From Burkholderiales bacterium (GTDB lineage: Bacteria; Pseudomonadota; Gammaproteobacteria; Burkholderiales; SG8-41), in contig JAIESJ010000146.1 of NCBI GenBank assembly GCA_019746155.1, positions 1-12,212 on the forward strand: a stretch of DNA of 12,212 bases, in the 5' to 3' direction. Of this stretch, positions 1 through 6,852 are shown in pieces. The notes under the pieces are model-generated. The model was not told where the DNA came from, made no database searches, and saw nothing but the letters and a program-made list of their open reading frames with translations. Each line of letters opens with the position of its first letter. Within the stretch, counting starts at the first letter, position 1. Position numbers and translations under genes: made by a program.

Positions 1-1164
1 ACCCAGGTGTCGGGTGTGATCTCGGCCCTCTACGTGGACTACAACAGCATCGTGAAGAAGGGCCAGCTCATCGCGCGTATCGACCCGAATTCGTTCGTGC
101 TGCGCGTCAACCAGGCCATGGCGGACATGGAAGCGGCGCGCGCCACGGTACTGACCCAGCTCGCCAACGTGGGGGCGCTGCGGGCCGAGGTGTCGCGCGC
201 CAAGGTCAATCTGGCCGATGCCGAACGCGATTTCCAGCGCAACAAGACGCTGTTCGAAAAGAATTTCGTTTCGGCGGCGGCGCTCGACAAGGCGCGGGCG
301 GTTTTCGAGGGGGCGCAGGAGCAGTTGAAAATCGCGCAGGCGCAGCTCGCGGTCGGCGAATCGCAGGTGCGCAACGCCGAAGCGGTGGTCAAACAGCGCG
401 AATCGCAACTGGCCCAGGCGAAAGTGGATCTTGAGCGCACTGAAATTCGCGCCCCGGTGGACGGCATCGTGGTCAAGAAATCGGTCGAGCCCGGCCAGAC
501 CGTGGCGGCAAGTCTGCAGTCACCCGAATTGTTTGTGATCGCCCGCGACCTGCGCGAGATGCAGGTCGAAACCTCGATCGACGAGGCGGAAGTCGGGCGC
601 ATCCGCGTGGGGCAGGCTGCCACCTTTACCGTGGATTCTTTTCCCGGCCGGACCTTCCGCGGCACGGTGTCCCAGGTGCGCAAGGCCGCGCAGGTGGTGC
701 AGAACGTCGTGACCTATATTGCCGTCATCGCGACTTCCAATCCCGACCTGAGCCTGTTTCCGGGCATGACGGCCAACGTGCGCATCGTGGTGGATACCCG
801 CGACAACGTGCTGAAGCTTCCCAATGCCGCTTTGCGCTTCCGGCCTGCCGGTGCCGCCGATGTGCGTCAGCCGGCCGGCGCTTCGGCCGCGGACACCGCA
901 GGCAAGGGCGGAGGGCAGCAGGCGGCGCAGGCCCGCGAAAGACTGATTTCGCGCGCCTCAGGTGCTGCGACGGGCGGTCGCGTGTGGGTGCTCGACGAGG
1001 CCGGAAAACCCAAGCCGCTCAGCGTGCGCACAGGGCTGACGGACGGGACCTACAGCGAGGTCATTTCCGGCGAGATTGCCGAGGGCACGCAGGTCATCAT
1101 CGGCACTGCCGACTCCGGCAAGACGCGTACACGACCGGCGAGCGGCCCGCGCTTCGGCTTCTGA
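1..1164 (+). CDS. Periplasmic adaptor (HlyD/MacA-type membrane fusion protein), 5' partial
   Basis: The reading frame is open from base 1 and ends at TGA 1162-1164, so the N-terminus (membrane anchor or signal and the first strands of the lipoyl domain) lies outside the window. Visible in order are the end of the first lipoyl half-motif (VSGVISALYVDYNSIVKKGQ), a long Ala/Gln/Glu-rich helical hairpin at about window residues 37-140, the second lipoyl half with RAPVDGIVV (residues 150-158), a beta-barrel domain, and a C-terminal membrane-proximal domain. In this family the protein is anchored in the inner membrane and bridges an ABC permease to an outer-membrane channel. The ATPase and permease directly downstream support a MacA-like role. 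An Ala/Gly/Gln-rich stretch near residues 280-320, encoded at about 840-960, looks like a low-complexity linker inserted before the last domain. Substrate is unknown; macrolides, peptides, siderophores or lipids are all possible. Confidence 0.93.
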   Translation, partial: TQVSGVISALYVDYNSIVKKGQLIARIDPNSFVLRVNQAMADMEAARATVLTQLANVGALRAEVSRAKVNLADAERDFQRNKTLFEKNFVSAAALDKARAVFEGAQEQLKIAQAQLAVGESQVRNAEAVVKQRESQLAQAKVDLERTEIRAPVDGIVVKKSVEPGQTVAASLQSPELFVIARDLREMQVETSIDEAEVGRIRVGQAATFTVDSFPGRTFRGTVSQVRKAAQVVQNVVTYIAVIATSNPDLSLFPGMTANVRIVVDTRDNVLKLPNAALRFRPAGAADVRQPAGASAADTAGKGGGQQAAQARERLISRASGAATGGRVWVLDEAGKPKPLSVRTGLTDGTYSEVISGEIAEGTQVIIGTADSGKTRTRPASGPRFGF

Positions 1165-1169
1165 AAGCC

Positions 1170-1253
1170 GTGAATCGTGAATAGTGAACGATGAAGACCG
1201 CCCGACATCCCATGCGCTGATACGATTTACCATTCACCATTTACCATTCGCCC
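1170..1253. repeat. Paired-arm heptad repeat element, copy 1
   Basis: Left arm 1170-1196 is four 7-nt units of the form GTGAATN. Right arm 1226-1253 is four 7-nt units TTTACCA, TTCACCA, TTTACCA, TTCGCCC, which is the opposite orientation of the same motif. A non-repeated core of about 29 nt separates them. The element fills the gap between the adaptor and ATPase genes and stops 6 nt before the ATPase start codon. It has the same plan as the elements at 3224-3336 and 8771-8894. Confidence 0.75.
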
Positions 1254-1259
1254 GCTTCT

Positions 1260-1996
<737 letters not shown>

Positions 1997-2000
<4 letters not shown>

Positions 2001-3229
2001 GCTGGATTGCCAGTCTGCGCATTGCGTTGCGGGCGCTGCGCGTGAACAAGCTGCGCAGCGTTCTGACCATGCTCGGCATCATTATCGGGGTGGCGGCGGT
2101 GATTACCATGATTGCGGTCGGCGCCGGCGCGCAGGCGCAGGTGGAAGAGCAGATCAAGAGCCTCGGTTCCAATCTCATCATCCTGCTGCCGGGATCGGTG
2201 ACTTCGGGCGGGGTGCGCATGGGCGCCGGGTCGCGTTCCTCGCTGACGGAGGACGACGCTGCCGCGTTGCAGCGCGAAGTAAACGATGTCCAGGCGGCCG
2301 CGCCCACGCTGCGCGGCACCGGCCAGGTGGTGGCGGGGAACAGCAACTGGTCGACAGTGTTCTACGGCGTGACGCCCGAGTATTTCGAAGTGCGCAATTG
2401 GGTGATTGCTTCCGGCAAGGGCTTCGATCCGGCCGACCTCACCGGATCGGGCAAAGTCGTGCTGCTGGGCGAGACGGTTGCGCGCAATCTGTTCGGCGAT
2501 GCCGATCCGGTCGGCCAGACGGTCCGTGTGCGCAAGGTTCCGATGCAGGTGATCGGCACGCTCGAGCGCAAAGGCCAGAGTCTGATGGGCCAGGACCAGG
2601 ACGACGTGGTCCTGATGCCGATTTCCACCGCGCGCAACCGCGTGCTCGGCGGAACCGCCGCCAAGCAGCGCTCAGTGCAGTCGATCTCGATCAAGATCCG
2701 CGAGGGCGCCGACATGGCGGAGGCCGAAGGCGAAATCAGAAGGCTGCTGCGGCAGCGCCACCGTCTGCAGCCCGGCCAGGAAGACGACTTCACGCTGCGC
2801 AATCTTTCGGAGGTGCTGGGGGCGCGGGAGGAATCCAGTCGCATCATGACCTTGCTGCTGGCGGCGGTCGCTTCGGTGTCGCTGCTGGTGGGCGGGATCG
2901 GCATCATGAACATCATGCTGGTTTCGGTGACCGAGCGCACGCGCGAAATCGGGCTCAGGATGGCGGTGGGCGCGCGCGGGCGCGACATCCTTTCGCAGTT
3001 CCTGGTGGAGGCGGTCACGCTGGCGCTGATCGGCGGTCTGTGCGGCATCGTGCTCGGTGTGGGCGGCTCCTATGCCATCGGGCACTTTGCCGGCTGGCGC
3101 ATCCAAATTAACGCTGAGGCGGTTGCGCTTGCCGTCGGCTTTGCCGCCGCCATCGGCGTGTTCTTCGGTTTTTATCCGGCGCGCAAGGCTTCACGGCTGT
3201 TGCCCATCGAGGCGTTGCGCTACGAGTGA
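1997..3229 (+). CDS. MacB-like ABC transporter permease (FtsX/MacB_PCD family)
   Basis: A 410-residue inner-membrane permease. One N-terminal membrane segment at about residues 20-42 (TMLGIIIGVAAVITMIAVGA) is followed by a large periplasmic MacB-PCD-type domain to about residue 280. Three C-terminal membrane segments follow at about 285-310, 337-361 and 374-393 (FtsX domain), ending in the family-typical YPARKASRLLPIEALRYE. This four-helix layout is that of the type VII mechanotransmission transporters, which act on periplasmic substrates through the adaptor instead of moving them across the inner membrane. The start ATG overlaps the ATPase stop. The stop codon TGA at 3227-3229 sits inside the first octad of the downstream repeat array. 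Substrate cannot be told from sequence; an outer-membrane partner is not encoded in the window. Confidence 0.94.
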
Positions 3230-3336
3230 TTCAGTGGTCGAGTGATTCAGTGATTGAGTGATTGGGTGATTGGGTGAGCTGCCACCTGCGGCACGAGGGT
3301 GGGGCCAAGCACTCAATCACCATTCACTCAGTTACC
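3224..3336. repeat. Paired-arm octad repeat element, copy 2
   Basis: Left arm 3224-3279 is seven consecutive 8-nt units: GAGTGATT, CAGTGGTC, GAGTGATT, CAGTGATT, GAGTGATT, GGGTGATT, GGGTGAGC. Right arm 3310-3336 carries the inverted motif (ACTCAATCACCATTCACTCA and following). A core of about 30 nt separates them. The array begins inside the last codons of the permease gene and includes its stop codon. With the two hairpins after it, it occupies most of the roughly 300-bp gap before uppP; no gene is visible there. Confidence 0.8.
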
Positions 3337-3350
3337 GTCATAGCGCCTCC

Positions 3351-3376
3351 GCGGCGGGAAAGGATTCTCGCCCTAC
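3351..3376 (-). repeat. GTAGG hairpin repeat, copy 1 (minus orientation)
   Basis: Read on the minus strand the element begins GTAGGGCGAGAATCCTTTCC. On the plus strand GGCGGGAA (3353-3360) faces TTCTCGCC (3365-3372) across a 4-nt loop AGGA; all eight positions pair if one G-U wobble is allowed. It matches the hairpin at 3402-3425 at 19 of 24 positions in opposite orientation. Confidence 0.55.
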
Positions 3377-3401
3377 TTCGCGCGCGGCTCCTGTTTTGCA
3401 C

Positions 3402-3425
3402 GTAGGTCGGCAATCCTTTGCCGAC
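3402..3425 (+). repeat. GTAGG hairpin repeat, copy 2 (plus orientation)
   Basis: GTAGG is followed by the perfect stem GTCGGCAA (3406-3413) / TTGCCGAC (3418-3425) with loop TCCT. It is the inverted partner of the element at 3351-3376, and two stem positions differ between the copies with pairing kept. It lies about 70 bp upstream of the uppP promoter. Confidence 0.6.
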
Positions 3426-3476
3426 ATCCCGGCCGGCTTTTGCATCGTCGCATCACGTGGGCGCCTTGTGCAGAAG

Positions 3477-3503
3477 TTCCACCGGAAGCGCTTCCCGTAT
3501 AAT
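3477..3503 (+). promoter_or_regulatory. Candidate sigma-70 promoter of uppP
   Basis: A perfect -10 box TATAAT lies at 3498-3503. The best -35 match is TTCCAC at 3477-3482 with a 15-bp spacer, which is weak. Transcription would start near 3510, about 20 nt before the uppP start and just ahead of its ribosome-binding site, a natural arrangement. The -10 box is the main support. Confidence 0.5.
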
Positions 3504-3530
3504 TGCCGGATTTTCCACGGAGGAGCGCAA

Positions 3531-4352
3531 GTGGACTGGGTCATGTTCGGGAAGGCGCTGATTCTCGGCGTCGTCGAAGGCCTCACCGAATTCCTGCCGA
3601 TTTCGAGCACCGGTCACCTGATCATCGTCGGCCAGCTGCTCGGTTTCAATGACGCCAAAGGCAAAGTGTTCGAGATCGTGATCCAGACCGGCGCCATGCT
3701 GGCGGTGGTGTGGGAGTACCGGGAGCGCTTCACACGCGTGCTCGCGGGGCTCGCCAGCGATCCTGCGGCGCGGCGCTTTGCAATCAACATCGCGGTCGCG
3801 TTCCTGCCGGCGGCGCTGCTCGGTCTCGCTTTCGGCAGCGCGATCAAGCGTCATTTGTTTCAGGCGGTTCCCGTTGCGCTCGCCTTCATCGTCGGCGGCC
3901 TGATCATCCTGTGGGTCGAGCGTCGCCCGCGTCGGGTAACGGTGGAAAGCGTGGACGACATGACATGGAAGGATGCGCTCAAGGTTGGCATCGCCCAGGC
4001 TTTCGCGCTGATCCCGGGCACCTCGCGCTCGGGCGCCACCATCATCGGCGGCATGCTGTTTGGTCTTTCACGGCGGGCGGCCACCGAATTCTCGTTCTTT
4101 CTCGCCGTGCCGACGCTGGTGGCCGCCGGCGCCTACGACCTCTATAAGCATCGAGCGCTGCTCGATTCGGGCGATCTCGGCGTATTCTCGGCGGGCGGTG
4201 CCGCGGCGTTCATGTCGGCGTTTCTGTGCGTGCGCTGGCTGCTGCGCTACATTGCGACCCATGATTTCAGTATCTTTGCCTGGTATCGCATCGTATTTGG
4301 CGTGGTGGTGCTCGCGACCGGCTACACAGGCCTGGTGAACTGGTCACAATAA
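3531..4352 (+). CDS. uppP: Undecaprenyl-diphosphate phosphatase UppP (BacA)
   Basis: Integral inner-membrane enzyme that dephosphorylates undecaprenyl diphosphate to the monophosphate, recycling the lipid carrier for peptidoglycan and other cell-wall polymers; overproduction is known to give bacitracin resistance. The GTG start at 3531 is chosen because GGAGGAG (3519-3525) sits 5 nt upstream and the product is then 273 residues, the usual family length. The frame stays open to 3270, but the added peptide is unlike the family and is encoded by repeat DNA. Family motifs are intact: EGLTEFLPISSTGH with E16, E20, S26 and H29, and PGTSRSGAT at 162-170 with R166. Several hydrophobic segments follow the family pattern. 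It has its own -10 box. It converges on the rhodanese gene with 7 nt between stop codons, and no terminator hairpin is seen there. Confidence 0.96.
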   Translation: MDWVMFGKALILGVVEGLTEFLPISSTGHLIIVGQLLGFNDAKGKVFEIVIQTGAMLAVVWEYRERFTRVLAGLASDPAARRFAINIAVAFLPAALLGLAFGSAIKRHLFQAVPVALAFIVGGLIILWVERRPRRVTVESVDDMTWKDALKVGIAQAFALIPGTSRSGATIIGGMLFGLSRRAATEFSFFLAVPTLVAAGAYDLYKHRALLDSGDLGVFSAGGAAAFMSAFLCVRWLLRYIATHDFSIFAWYRIVFGVVVLATGYTGLVNWSQ

Positions 4353-4359
4353 TTCGGTT

Positions 4360-4809
4360 TCAGCTTTGCACCCACGGCAGGCCGGCCGCACGCCAGCCGC
4401 CCCTGGTGTTGCGATGACTCTCGGCGTCCTTGTCGCCCTCGAAGCCTTCGAGCACGTTGTAGCAATTCGTGTAACCGGACTGTGTTGCCAGCATCGCGGC
4501 ATTATGTGAACGGCCCCCGCTGCGGCAGATGAACATCACCGGCGCTTCCTTGTCGACTTTCTGTTCAAGCTCGGGGAGAAAAGACGGATTCAGTTTGTTG
4601 CCGGGGTAGGTGAGGAACTCGATTTCCACGGCACCGGGAATGCGGCCGACCCAGTCCCATTCGGCGCGCGTGCGCACATCGACGAGATGGGCATGGGGCG
4701 CCTCTTTCCAGATCTGGTAAGCTTCGCTCGGCAGCAGGGCGCCTTCGTAAGGAAGGCCCATTTGCCGCCCCCGTGCGCGTGCGGTTTTCAGGATGTCATC
4801 GATAGCCAC
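4360..4809 (-). CDS. Rhodanese-like sulfurtransferase domain protein
   Basis: A 149-residue single-domain rhodanese, probably cytoplasmic since no signal peptide is seen. LVDVRTRAEW (residues 42-51) and IPGAVEIEF (57-65) are the usual first-half rhodanese motifs. The active-site loop is CRSGGR at 95-100 with catalytic C95, followed by VLEGFEGD (119-126), typical of the GlpE/PspE-like group. The six-residue loop fits a sulfurtransferase rather than a Cdc25-type phosphatase. Start is GTG (complement of 4807-4809) with AAGGAA 5 nt upstream. The gene is transcribed away from glnA and shares the 293-bp control region with it; I recall rhodanese genes beside glnA in other betaproteobacteria, but this was not checked. 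The physiological sulfur acceptor cannot be inferred. Confidence 0.93.
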   Translation of the reverse strand: MAIDDILKTARARGRQMGLPYEGALLPSEAYQIWKEAPHAHLVDVRTRAEWDWVGRIPGAVEIEFLTYPGNKLNPSFLPELEQKVDKEAPVMFICRSGGRSHNAAMLATQSGYTNCYNVLEGFEGDKDAESHRNTRGGWRAAGLPWVQS

Positions 4810-4915
4810 GTTTGTTCCTTTGGACGATAAAATTGAGAGATACCAGGACTACTGGCACATATGTAATGTAGAGAAAATTTAAGCCTTTATTTTACATGAG
4901 CACCATGCCCGCCCC

Positions 4916-4936
4916 TGCGCACCAGAATGGTGCGCA
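4916..4936. promoter_or_regulatory. NtrC-binding site 1 upstream of glnA
   Basis: Perfect inverted repeat TGCGCACCA-GAA-TGGTGCGCA. Its core GCACCA-N3-TGGTGC agrees with the known NtrC consensus TGCACCA-N3-TGGTGCA. The centre at 4926 is about 127 bp upstream of the predicted sigma-54 start, a normal enhancer distance. Confidence 0.88.
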
Positions 4937-4948
4937 TGATTTTTCTGA

Positions 4949-4965
4949 TGCACTATAATTGTGCC
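4949..4965. promoter_or_regulatory. NtrC-binding site 2 upstream of glnA
   Basis: TGCACTA-TAA-TTGTGCC matches the NtrC consensus at 11 of 14 defined positions and keeps both GCAC/GTGC half-sites. Its centre is 31 bp, about three helical turns, from site 1, so dimers would bind on the same DNA face. The E. coli glnA enhancer sites are spaced almost identically. A TATAAT sequence lies inside this site. Confidence 0.8.
4954..4959 (+). promoter_or_regulatory. Possible -10 box of an upstream sigma-70 glnA promoter
   Basis: TATAAT is a perfect -10 hexamer but no good -35 lies 16-18 bp upstream (17-bp choice TGCGCA). It is embedded in NtrC site 2, the arrangement of the E. coli glnAp1 promoter, where NtrC represses the sigma-70 promoter. 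It may be only the chance A/T-rich spacer of the NtrC site. Confidence 0.3.
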
Positions 4966-5025
4966 GATTAATTTTCCTGCTTTGCCTAAATCTCTTATGG
5001 CACAATGCCTTCCTCATGAAAACCG

Positions 5026-5042
5026 TTGGCATATTTTGTGCT
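5026..5042 (+). promoter_or_regulatory. Sigma-54 promoter of glnA
   Basis: TTGGCATATTTTGTGCT has the invariant GG (5028-5029) and GC (5040-5041) 10 nt apart. Against TGGCAC-N5-TTGCW it differs at one base in each box. The start of transcription is predicted near 5053, giving a 50-nt leader before the glnA ATG. Two NtrC sites lie at suitable distance upstream. Confidence 0.82.
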
Positions 5043-5043
5043 G

Positions 5044-5066
5044 ATGGGAAAGCCCCATATTTTTTT
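5044..5066 (+). terminator. Possible small hairpin plus T-tract in the glnA leader
   Basis: ATGGG (5044-5048) can pair with CCCAT (5054-5058) across AAAGC, followed by A and seven T. The stem is only 5 bp, so this is a weak terminator-like signal. The predicted sigma-54 start (about 5053) falls inside the loop, so only RNA started further upstream could form it. Confidence 0.3.
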
Positions 5067-5102
5067 ACTAGTTTCGTCTTACCCACTGTTTAGGAGAAAA
5101 AG

Positions 5103-6515
5103 ATGGCGTCCGCCGCCGAAGTAATGAAAATGGTTAAAGACAACGAAGTCAAATTCGTTGATTTTCGTTTTACCGATACCCGCGGCAAGGAGCAGCACGT
5201 ATCGGTTCCCGTCAAAGCGTTTACTGACGACAAGTTTACGGACGGTCATGCCTTCGACGGCTCTTCGATCGCCGGCTGGAAGGGCATTCAGGCTTCCGAC
5301 ATGCTGCTGATGCCGGACCCGGATTCGGCGCGCATGGATCCTTTTACCGACGAGCCGACGCTGATCCTGACTTGCGACGTGGTCGAACCGGCGGACGGCA
5401 GGGGCTATGACCGCGATCCGCGTTCCATCGCCAAGCGTGGTGAGGCTTATCTCAAGTCGACCGGCGTCGGCGATACCGCCTACTTTGGTCCCGAGCCCGA
5501 GTTCTTCATTTTCGACTCGGTGACCTGGAACATCGACATGTCCGGCTCTTACGTGAAAATTAAGTCGGAAGAATCGCCCTGGGCTTCGGGCGAGGAATTC
5601 GAAGGCGGCAACATGGGCCATCGCCCGCCGATCAAGGGCGGCTATTTCCCGGTGCCGCCGGTCGATTCGCTGCAGGATATCCGCTCGGCCATGTGCATGG
5701 CGCTGGAAGAGCAGGGCGTCGAGGTGGAAGTACACCATCACGAAGTGGCGGCTCCCGGCCAATGCGAGATCGGCACCAAGTTCAACAGCCTGGTGAAGCG
5801 CGCCGACTGGATGCAGATTCTCAAGTACACCGTGCATAACGTGGCGCATTCCTACGGCAAGACCGCGACTTTCATGCCCAAACCGGTGGTCGGCGACAAC
5901 GGCTCCGGCATGCACGTGCACCAGTCGCTGTGGAAAGGCGGCCAGAACCTGTTCAGCGGCAACGGCTACGCCGGTTTGTCCGAACTCGCGCTTTACTACA
6001 TCGGCGGCATCATCAAGCACGCGAGGGCGCTCAACGCCATCACCAATCCGGGCACCAACTCCTACAAGCGGCTGGTACCGGGCTTCGAGGCGCCGATCAA
6101 TCTTGCCTACTCGGCCCGTAACCGCTCGGCCGCGGTGCGCGTGCCCTACGTGGCCAATCCGAAAGCGCGGCGCATCGAAGTGCGTTTCCCGGATCCGACC
6201 GCCAACCCGTACCTCGCGTTCACCGCGATGATGATGGCGGGAATCGACGGCATTCAGAACAAGATTCATCCCGGCGATCCGATCGACAAGAACCTTTACG
6301 ACCTGCCGCCGGAAGAAGCAAAGAAGGTTCCACACCCGTGCGCGTCGCTCGAAGAGGCGCTGGAAAATCTCGACAAGGACCGCGAATTCCTGACCCGCGG
6401 CGGCGTGTTCTCCAACGACATGATCGACGCCTACATCGCGCTCAAGATGGAAGAGGTCACCGCCTTCCGCATGACCACGCATCCGATCGAGTTCCAGATG
6501 TACTACAGCCTGTAG
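5103..6515 (+). CDS. glnA: Glutamine synthetase, type I (GSI-beta)
   Basis: A 470-residue cytoplasmic enzyme making glutamine from glutamate, ammonia and ATP, active as a dodecamer in this family. The N-terminal beta-grasp domain includes FDGSSIAGW and the Asp-rich DMLLMPDPDS loop. Catalytic-domain landmarks are GPEPEFFIFD and VEVHHHEVAAPGQCEIG, with metal-binding glutamates, then GSGMHVHQS, NPGTNSYKRLVPG(F/Y)EAP (latch and glutamate site), RNRSAAVRVP and RRIEVRFPDPTANPY. KNLYDLPPEE puts the adenylylation tyrosine at Y399 (E. coli Y397 by the mature count), so control by GlnE is expected. Length matches E. coli GlnA closely. Start ATG has AGGAG (5092-5096) 6 nt upstream. A sigma-54 promoter with two NtrC sites lies in front. 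The stop codon is part of a 15-bp palindrome. No odd residue noted. Confidence 0.98.
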   Translation: MASAAEVMKMVKDNEVKFVDFRFTDTRGKEQHVSVPVKAFTDDKFTDGHAFDGSSIAGWKGIQASDMLLMPDPDSARMDPFTDEPTLILTCDVVEPADGRGYDRDPRSIAKRGEAYLKSTGVGDTAYFGPEPEFFIFDSVTWNIDMSGSYVKIKSEESPWASGEEFEGGNMGHRPPIKGGYFPVPPVDSLQDIRSAMCMALEEQGVEVEVHHHEVAAPGQCEIGTKFNSLVKRADWMQILKYTVHNVAHSYGKTATFMPKPVVGDNGSGMHVHQSLWKGGQNLFSGNGYAGLSELALYYIGGIIKHARALNAITNPGTNSYKRLVPGFEAPINLAYSARNRSAAVRVPYVANPKARRIEVRFPDPTANPYLAFTAMMMAGIDGIQNKIHPGDPIDKNLYDLPPEEAKKVPHPCASLEEALENLDKDREFLTRGGVFSNDMIDAYIALKMEEVTAFRMTTHPIEFQMYYSL

Positions 6516-6547
6516 GAATTTGCCGGACTTTGGTCCGGCAAATTCCT
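6514..6547. repeat. GGAATTTGCCGG hairpin repeat, copy 1; possible glnA terminator
   Basis: AGGAATTTGCCGGAC (6514-6528) pairs perfectly over 15 bp with GTCCGGCAAATTCCT (6533-6547) around a TTTG loop. It starts inside the glnA stop codon TAG. No T-tract follows, so a Rho-independent role is uncertain; RNA end protection or Rho-assisted termination is possible. It belongs to a family with 6693-6728 and 7622-7657. Confidence 0.7.
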
Positions 6548-6593
6548 TACGCAAGCAACCCGCGCTAGCGTAGTGCTTTGGAATTGAGACATT

Positions 6594-6681
6594 CCCTCCC
6601 CTTCAAGGGGAGGGCGCAGGGTGGGGATGGGCTTGGCAAAGCAAGGCGTATAAACCCGTCCCCCTCCCGACCTCCGGAGGT
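6594..6681. repeat. C-rich/G-rich palindrome cluster
   Basis: CCCTCCCCTT (6594-6603) faces AAGGGGAGGG (6605-6614). A second, looser inverted pair is GGGTGGGGATGGG (6619-6631) with CCCGTCCCCCTCCC (6655-6668). The 12-bp palindrome ACCTCCGGAGGT (6670-6681) follows. The gap of about 340 bp between glnA and the next gene contains this cluster and the two flanking GGARTTTGYCGG hairpins, and no credible gene. Confidence 0.6.
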
Positions 6682-6692
6682 GTATCGCCGAT

Positions 6693-6728
6693 CAGGAGTT
6701 TGTCGGGCCACAGCCTGACAAATTCCTG
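6693..6728. repeat. GGARTTTGYCGG hairpin repeat, copy 2
   Basis: CAGGAGTTTGTCGGGC (6693-6708) pairs with GCCTGACAAATTCCTG (6713-6728) around CACA: 16 bp with two G-U wobbles. Compared with copy 1, two base pairs have changed on both sides with pairing kept (C-G to T-A, and A-T to G-C). Confidence 0.7.
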
Positions 6729-6852
6729 GCGCACCATTCGGGTGCATTGCTAATTCTGATTTGCTGACATAGACTTAGACTCTGTACGGGAATTGCGCGG
6801 CCAACTCGGTCGGGGGTGACGGTTAGCTGTGGAGAGGAGCCGAATCAAAACG

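Noticed and set aside
3224..3336. CRISPR array
   Set aside because: Units are only 8 nt with no spacers, and the second arm is inverted. No cas gene is present.
3270..3530. Longer uppP start giving a 360-residue protein
   Set aside because: The extra 87 residues are encoded by octad and hairpin repeats and by the promoter itself. GTG 3531 has a good ribosome-binding site and gives the family's standard 273 residues.
4350..4380. Shared terminator between uppP and the rhodanese gene
   Set aside because: No stable stem with a T-tract is visible in the 7-nt gap or the gene ends around it.
4998..5013. Second sigma-54 candidate, TGGCACAATGCCTTCC
   Set aside because: The -24 half is perfect, but the -12 half reads TTCC instead of TTGC at the correct spacing, so the GC element is missing. 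The copy at 5026-5042 is better and better placed.
5079..6554. Long open frame on the minus strand opposite glnA (about 491 codons)
   Set aside because: It mirrors the codon pattern of a strongly conserved GC-rich gene, its His/Arg/Val-rich translation matches no family I know, and glnA itself is complete with all motifs.
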